A model generated the notes under the pieces. The model saw nothing but the letters and a program-made list of their open reading frames with translations. It did not search any database and was not told where the DNA came from. The translations under genes and the position numbers were made by a program. A stretch of DNA of 64,000 bases from assembly GCF_015752155.1 (NCBI RefSeq), contig NZ_JADOVI010000011.1:62001-126000 (forward strand), written 5' to 3'. Below are positions 59,240 through 64,000 of this stretch, in pieces. This stretch comes from Cryobacterium sp. MP_M3 (GTDB taxonomy: Bacteria; Actinomycetota; Actinomycetes; Actinomycetales; Microbacteriaceae). Every line of letters starts with the position of its first letter. Position 1 is the stretch's first letter.

Positions 59240-59920
59240 TCAGGCGAAGACGGCTACGGCGGCGCCGATGGGCTCATCGCCGGACACCAGATGCAGCACG
59301 CGGCGCTCGGCGGCTCCGGTCTCGATCAGCGCGGCCAGCACGGCCGCGACGTCTGCGCGGGGAACGCTTGCCGGTTCTTCCGGCAGGCCGGGGCCGGCCG
59401 GGCGCAGGCGCACCAGGCCGGTGCCCGGCTCGTCGATCAGGCCGCCGGGGCGGATGATCGTCCAGGCCAGGGGCCGGGTGATGAGGTCTTCTTCGGCTGC
59501 GAGCTTGGCTTTCAGGTAACCCAGGAAGTCTGCCGGGACATCCGCGGGGGTCTGACCTGCACGCACCTTCTCGGTGCCGGTCGAGGAGATCTGGATGAAG
59601 CGCGCCACGCCGGCGGCTTCGGCAGCGTCGGCCAGCCGCACGGAGCCGCCGAAGTCAACGGCCTGACGGCGCTCCTCGCTCCCGCCCGCTCCGGCGCCGG
59701 CCGCGAACACGGCGACGTCGGCTCCGTTCAGGAGGTGGGCCACCTCAGCGGCCGATGCCTGCTCGAGGTCGATCACCGCCGGGACGGCCCCGTCAGCGAC
59801 GAGATCAGCCCTCTGTTCCTCCGTGCGGATCAGCCCGACGACCTCATGGCCGTCCGTCGTGAGCTGCCGGGTCAGCTTCCGAGCGATTTTTCCGTGTCCA
59901 CCTGCAATAACAATACGCAT
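59240..59920 (-). CDS. NAD(P)-binding atypical SDR (YwnB/YhfK-like)
   Basis: A 226-aa NAD(P)H-binding protein: MRIVIAGGHGKIARKLTRQL has the GGxGxIG-like cofactor loop, then NGADVAVFAAGAG, RFIQISSTG and TIIRPGGLIDEPGTG, as in YhfK/NmrA-type proteins. Function unknown, often linked to redox sensing. Monocistronic with tandem hairpins after it. Confidence 0.85.
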   Translation of the reverse strand: MRIVIAGGHGKIARKLTRQLTTDGHEVVGLIRTEEQRADLVADGAVPAVIDLEQASAAEVAHLLNGADVAVFAAGAGAGGSEERRQAVDFGGSVRLADAAEAAGVARFIQISSTGTEKVRAGQTPADVPADFLGYLKAKLAAEEDLITRPLAWTIIRPGGLIDEPGTGLVRLRPAGPGLPEEPASVPRADVAAVLAALIETGAAERRVLHLVSGDEPIGAAVAVFA

Positions 59921-59977
59921 TCAGAGTGCAACCGCCCGCCGCCACGGATCATTCCCCAGGGCGGCGGACTCGCGCCG

Positions 59978-61747
59978 TCAGCGGTTCGTCGGCTGCGCCG
60001 GGCGCTCGAATTCGTCGACGTCGATTCCCGGTTCGATCAGGGCGCCCATCGAGTCCGCGGCGCGCTGGGCGTCCCGGGTGAGCTCGGCCTGCTCGGCGGC
60101 GTGCTCATCGGCTGCCTCCTGGAGCGCTGACGTCTTCCGCAGCGGCGGGGCCTTGAGGAAGAAGCTCAGCACGAAGGCGATCAGCACGACCACGAGGCTC
60201 ACCCAGAACACGGTGAGGGTCGCGTCGTTGAACCCCACGAGGAAGGGCTGGGCCAGGCGCGGGTCTGCGGCCTTGAGGAACGACGTGTCCCCGTCGAGCG
60301 CTCCGCCGATGCCGCTCGGGTTCGCCAGGAGTTTGAGGATGCCCGCGTTCGCCGGGTCGGCCTGCACGGCAGGATCGGTGGCCGCGGCCTTGACGCCGGC
60401 CAGCAGCGTCTTGTTGCCGAAGGCCGAGGCGAGGGTGTCCGGAATGCGGGTGAAGAGCACGGAGAACAGCACGGCGGTGCCGAGCGTTCCGCCGATCTGG
60501 CGGAAGAACGTCGACGCGCTGGTCGCGACCCCGATGTCGCGGGGGCCGACCGAGTTCTGGCTGGCGATGGTGAGCGTCTGCATCAGCTGGCCGAGGCCGA
60601 GGCCGATCAGGAGCATCCCGATCATCATGAACCAGACCGGCTTGTCGGCGGTTGAGAAGGTGAAGAGGAGGAAGCCGGCCGACATGAAGGCCGTGCCGAC
60701 GGTGGGGAAGATCTTGTACCGGCCGGTGCGGGCGATGATCTGGCCGCTCACGATGGACGAGATCATCAGGCCGAGGATCATCGGGAGCATGAGGAAGCCG
60801 CTCTCGGTGGGGTTGGCCCCATCGACCAGCTGCAGGTAGAGCGGAACGGTCATCATGGCGCCGAACATGCCGAAACCGACGAATACGCCCAGCACGGTGG
60901 CCATGGAGAACGTCGCCGATTTGAAGAGCTTGAGCGGGATGAGGGCGTCGTCTCCCATCATCCGCTCGGCCAGGATGAAGGAGACGATGCCGAGCGCGCC
61001 GATCGCGTAGCAGGCGATCGAGGCCGGGGAGCCCCAGCCCCAGGTGCGGCCCTGCTCGGCGACGAGCAGCAGCGGAACCGCGGCGAGGACCACCGTGACG
61101 GCTCCCCACCAGTCGATGCGCACCGGGCGCTTGAAGTGCGGAACGTGCAGGAACTTCAGCACGATCGCGAGTGCCACGATGCCGATCGGGATGTTGATCA
61201 GGAAGACCCAGCGCCAGCCGGTGACGCCGAGGATCGTCGTCGCCCCGGAGAGCACGCCGCCGATGAGCGGGCCGATCACGCTGGATACTCCGAAGACGGC
61301 GAGGAAGTAGCCCTGGTACTTCGCCCGTTCCCGGGGCGCGAGCATGTCGCCCATGATCGTGAGCGGGAGGGCCATCAGGCCGCCGGCGCCCAGCCCCTGG
61401 ATCGCGCGGAACACGGCCAGCTCGTACATGGAGTTCGCCATGCCGGCCAGCAGGGAGCCGACGAGGAAGATCGTGATCGCGATCAGGAAGAGCGGGCGGC
61501 GGCCGAAGATGTCGCTGAGCTTGCCGTAGATCGGAGTGCTGATGCACGACACGATCAGGTAGGCGGTCGTCACCCAGGCCTGCAGGGCCATGCCGTCGAG
61601 GTCGTCGGCAATGGTGCGCATCGATGTTCCGACGATCGTCTGGTCGAGCGCGGAGAGGAACATCCCGGCCATCAGGCCGAAGATGACGAAGAGGATCTGC
61701 CGATGGTTCATCAGCGGGGCGGCGGAGGCGGGGGCAGGAGTTTGCAT
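59978..61747 (-). CDS. DHA2 family MFS drug exporter (14 TM, EmrB/QacA type)
   Basis: A 589-aa exporter with about 14 helices: QILFVIFGLMAGMFLSALDQTIVGTSMRTIADDL (motif D1), GKLSDIFGRRPLFL (motif A) and GVLSGATT-region motif C variant. A hydrophilic tail ends the protein. Pumps lipophilic drugs by proton antiport. No good ribosome binding site precedes ATG 61747; a dyad overlaps the start codon. Divergent from the M15 peptidase gene. Confidence 0.88.
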   Translation of the reverse strand: MQTPAPASAAPLMNHRQILFVIFGLMAGMFLSALDQTIVGTSMRTIADDLDGMALQAWVTTAYLIVSCISTPIYGKLSDIFGRRPLFLIAITIFLVGSLLAGMANSMYELAVFRAIQGLGAGGLMALPLTIMGDMLAPRERAKYQGYFLAVFGVSSVIGPLIGGVLSGATTILGVTGWRWVFLINIPIGIVALAIVLKFLHVPHFKRPVRIDWWGAVTVVLAAVPLLLVAEQGRTWGWGSPASIACYAIGALGIVSFILAERMMGDDALIPLKLFKSATFSMATVLGVFVGFGMFGAMMTVPLYLQLVDGANPTESGFLMLPMILGLMISSIVSGQIIARTGRYKIFPTVGTAFMSAGFLLFTFSTADKPVWFMMIGMLLIGLGLGQLMQTLTIASQNSVGPRDIGVATSASTFFRQIGGTLGTAVLFSVLFTRIPDTLASAFGNKTLLAGVKAAATDPAVQADPANAGILKLLANPSGIGGALDGDTSFLKAADPRLAQPFLVGFNDATLTVFWVSLVVVLIAFVLSFFLKAPPLRKTSALQEAADEHAAEQAELTRDAQRAADSMGALIEPGIDVDEFERPAQPTNR

Positions 61748-61757
61748 CGTGTGCAAA
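61741..61757. promoter_or_regulatory. Dyad overlapping the exporter start codon
   Basis: TTTGCA-TCGTG-TGCAAA is a perfect 6-5-6 inverted repeat that includes the ATG of the DHA2 exporter (minus strand). It continues into a second GTGT/ACAC symmetry up to 61764. A repressor bound here would block the exporter; no adjacent regulator gene is present. Confidence 0.45.
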
Positions 61758-61829
61758 GTTACACGACGGGCAATCAATCTTCAACCATTCTGCGGCCCGT
61801 CCGGAGAGGCAGATTCACCTGCCGGGTCT

Positions 61830-62732
61830 ATGCTCGGCGATGTGGGGCAAGAACAGCAACCAGGGGTGTCGTGGTCCGTGCGGAGGCGGCGCATTGTTGC
61901 GCTGACCGTTGTGGCCGTGCTTCTCGCCGGTGGCGCGCTCGCGATCGGCACGGTTTCCGGGCGGGCGGCAACATCCCTGACCGGGGCGGTGACGAGGACC
62001 GGCCACCAGGCCGCTCCGCCGAAGGCTCCGACGTCACTGCCGATGCCCACTCCGCAGCCCACGTCGACCGGGCCGGCCCGGCCGTCTCCGACAGGTTCGC
62101 AGCCTCCGGCCGTCGTGCCCACCTTCAATCGGTCCGCCCGGTCGATCGACGACCCCACCAGCCTGTGGGCCGTCGTCGACAAGGTCCGGCCGTTGCAGCC
62201 CGCCGACTACACCCCGCCCGACCTGGTCGAGGTTCCGGTTCCGCACGTCTGGCAGCCGATGCTGCGCGCGGAGGCCTCGAACGCCGTCGTCGCGATGTTC
62301 GCCGCCTTCACGGCGGAAACCGGCCTGCAGCTCCAGTCCCAGAGTTCCTATCGCAGCTACGGCACCCAGGTCGACGTCTACAACCAGGACGTGGCGGCCA
62401 ACGGTCAGGCCTTCGCCGACACGAGCACGGCGCGCCCCGGAACCAGCGAGCACCAGACCGGCCTGGCCATCGACATCAGCGCGCTGCCGGGCAACTGCTC
62501 GCTCGATCCCTGCTTCGGCGCCACCCCGCACGGCCAGTGGCTGGCGCAGAACGCCTGGCGCTTCGGGTTCCTGTTGCGGTACCCCGCCGACAAGGTCCCG
62601 ATCACCGGCTACGGCTACGAGCCCTGGCATTTCCGGTATATCGGAGCCGACCTCGCGACCGAGATGCACAACACGGGAGTGACCACCCTCGAGGAGTTCT
62701 TCGGGCTGCCTGCAGCGCCCGGCTACAACTGA
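61830..62732 (+). CDS. M15 family D-alanyl-D-alanine carboxypeptidase (VanY-like)
   Basis: A 300-aa cell-wall peptidase. One membrane anchor near the N-terminus (about 21-43), a Pro/Thr-rich spacer (about 60-95), then the M15B domain with SYRSYGTQ, zinc site TSEHQTGLAID (His about 208, Asp about 215) and EPWHFRY (His about 266). It trims D-Ala from peptidoglycan stem peptides outside the membrane. Start ATG 61830; a GTG four codons later is possible. Confidence 0.88.
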   Translation: MLGDVGQEQQPGVSWSVRRRRIVALTVVAVLLAGGALAIGTVSGRAATSLTGAVTRTGHQAAPPKAPTSLPMPTPQPTSTGPARPSPTGSQPPAVVPTFNRSARSIDDPTSLWAVVDKVRPLQPADYTPPDLVEVPVPHVWQPMLRAEASNAVVAMFAAFTAETGLQLQSQSSYRSYGTQVDVYNQDVAANGQAFADTSTARPGTSEHQTGLAIDISALPGNCSLDPCFGATPHGQWLAQNAWRFGFLLRYPADKVPITGYGYEPWHFRYIGADLATEMHNTGVTTLEEFFGLPAAPGYN

Positions 62733-62831
62733 TCTGCTGCGCGTGCACGGGTTTCGGATGCCTCGCACAGGCTTCTGCCATCCGGGCGTGATTGGGTCTT
62801 GGGTCCCCTCAAGCTACCCAGAAACGATTTT

Positions 62832-63980
62832 GTGCGCCCCGAACCAAACAATGAACCCCGTATCCGTTCCCGCCACCGCGTGGAGAAGCCAGCGAGAACC
62901 CGGCACGCCCTGCTCGCCGGAAGCGCCGCGGCGGCCTGTGCCGCCGTGGCGATCTCGGTAGGTTTCGCCACCGGCGGCAGTGCCATCGGCGCCGCCGCAC
63001 CGTCGCCCACCCGTGCCGCTCCCGCCGCCGCCGCTCCCGCGGTGCCGGTCGAACAGCCGAAACCGGTCGTGCGCAGCAGCATCAGCGCCTCCGACGGTGC
63101 GTCGGTCGGCCCGGTCACCGGCGGCACAACCGTGACCGTGAGCGGAAACGACCTGGCCGGAGTGGCGAGCGTGACCTTCGGCGGGAACGCCGGCGCGGTG
63201 GTCTCGGCCACCGAGACCACCGTCACCATCACCACCCCGCCCGCGACAGACCTGGACACAGGCCCGGTCGCGGTCGAACTCTTCGACGCCACGGGCGCCA
63301 CAGTGCCGATCGACGCGGCCGGAACGGATGCCCCCGCCCCGGCTTCCGCGGCTGCTGCCGCGGGGTCGGCCGTCGCCTCGGTTCCCGCGCCCGGTTCTGC
63401 CGCTCCCGGTTCTGCCGCTCCCGCAGCACCGGTCCGGACCGCTCCTGCGCCGTCGCCGGCTGCAGCCCCGGCCGCCGGTGGCGCCGCCTCGCTCACCTTC
63501 AACTACGTGCCTGACCCGAGGGTCACCGCGCAGACGACGTACGCGCTGGCCCACTGGGACGACTACAACACCGACGAGTACGGCTCCATCGGCGGCAACG
63601 ACTGCGTCAACTTCACCAGCCAGTCCCTCGTGGCCCGGGGATGGGCCATGGACGCCGACTGGTCGTTCGACACGGGCAGCCTCCAATACAGCCCGGCCTG
63701 GGCGAGCTCGACCGCCTTCGCCGCCTACCTGGCCGCCCACCCGGAGCGGGCCACCCCACTCTCCGACACGCAGCGCAACCTCGTCAAGGTCGGCGACATC
63801 GTGCAATTCGACTGGGACGACTCCGGCGACGAGGACCACACCGGCATCGTGACCCGAGTCGAGAAGACCGGGCAGTCGGCTCGGATCTATTACGCAGGTC
63901 ACACGTCGAATACCGACTACGAGTCGGTGGACGAGTCGCTCCGGAACGGCGGGACGGTCTCGTTCTGGAGTGTCAAGTAG
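62832..63980 (+). CDS. Secreted TIG-domain protein with C-terminal amidase_6 domain
   Basis: A protein of about 380 aa. Signal-like segment HALLAGSAAAACAAVAISVGFATGG, then an IPT/TIG beta domain (about 85-160: SASDGASVGPVTGGTTVTVSGNDLAGVASVTFGG), an Ala/Pro-rich linker, and an amidase_6 type domain with YALAHWDDYNTDEYGSIGGNDCVNFTSQSLVARG (Cys-His type nucleophile in NDCVNF) and GDIVQFDWDD. Probably a peptidoglycan hydrolase or surface enzyme. Start is unsure: GTG 62832, GTG 62880 (better signal peptide) or TTG 62799. Confidence 0.75.
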   Translation: MRPEPNNEPRIRSRHRVEKPARTRHALLAGSAAAACAAVAISVGFATGGSAIGAAAPSPTRAAPAAAAPAVPVEQPKPVVRSSISASDGASVGPVTGGTTVTVSGNDLAGVASVTFGGNAGAVVSATETTVTITTPPATDLDTGPVAVELFDATGATVPIDAAGTDAPAPASAAAAAGSAVASVPAPGSAAPGSAAPAAPVRTAPAPSPAAAPAAGGAASLTFNYVPDPRVTAQTTYALAHWDDYNTDEYGSIGGNDCVNFTSQSLVARGWAMDADWSFDTGSLQYSPAWASSTAFAAYLAAHPERATPLSDTQRNLVKVGDIVQFDWDDSGDEDHTGIVTRVEKTGQSARIYYAGHTSNTDYESVDESLRNGGTVSFWSVK

Positions 63981-64000
63981 TCCCTGGTCCCGGTGCCGCC

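Noticed and set aside
55514-60130. Open frame of over 1500 codons on the plus strand opposite the large operon gene
   Set aside because: No motif, runs across three minus-strand features including operator and hairpins; typical antisense artefact at high GC.
62733-62831. Possible c-di-AMP riboswitch before the secreted amidase-like gene
   Set aside because: Such switches often precede actinobacterial wall hydrolases, but I could not find the conserved core or pairing in this spacer.

Overview
The window is dense (genes packed with 4-bp GTGA/ATGA overlaps), very GC-rich and has strong third-position G/C, frequent GTG/TTG starts and actinobacterial gene families (F420-type luciferase-like oxidoreductase, LAL regulator, ScyD/E-type secreted protein, fused OleBC, CebR/CebEFG-type sugar locus). 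I read it as chromosome of a high-GC actinobacterium, most likely a Microbacteriaceae member (Cryobacterium-like); the genus is inference. I see no transposase, prophage, CRISPR array, rRNA or tRNA gene.

Layout. 1-9.6 kb: edge fragment, membrane glycosyltransferase, a large LAL-type LuxR regulator, DUF1304 protein plus AcuI/YhdH reductase, an ABC-2 exporter, and an LssY_C membrane protein coupled to a small 4-TM protein. 9.6-21.8 kb: housekeeping and accessory enzymes (TrhO, PEBP/YbhB protein, two aldo/keto reductases, esterase, LysE exporter, thioesterase, SRPBCC protein, secreted ScyD/E-like protein, phytoene-dehydrogenase-like flavoprotein) with LysR regulators. 22-25.6 kb: bifunctional putA facing a LysR gene. 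25.8-30.6 kb: oleA-oleBC-oleD, a translationally coupled operon for head-to-head condensation of fatty acyl-CoAs to long-chain olefins. 32.4-35.3 kb: Lrp-type regulator facing a DDAH/arginine-dihydrolase-like gene fused by overlap to rocD; with PutA this can carry arginine nitrogen and carbon through ornithine and glutamate semialdehyde to glutamate. 35.4-49.4 kb: lldD with its GntR regulator, secreted GDPD, dienelactone hydrolase, PfpI/IclR pair, POT peptide transporter, MarR-MFS pair with a clear operator, lipase, lipoate ligase, orphan DNA methyltransferase, LLM oxidoreductase.

49.6-59.1 kb: a beta-glucoside uptake and degradation locus, all on the minus strand: a 1164-aa carbohydrate-enzyme-like protein of unassigned specificity, lipoprotein binding protein, two permeases, GH1 beta-glucosidase and LacI-type repressor. 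The order matches cebEFG-bglC-cebR and a 14-bp CebR-type palindrome sits upstream. A 23-bp perfect stem lies between binding protein and permease genes. 59.2-64 kb: NAD(P)-binding protein, DHA2 drug exporter, and two secreted envelope-associated proteins (M15 peptidase, TIG-amidase_6 protein).

Two sequence-level patterns run across the window: an over-used CGGATGC word, and dispersed TCGA-N5-TCGA palindromic repeats that occur between genes and also inside the OleB-OleC linker.
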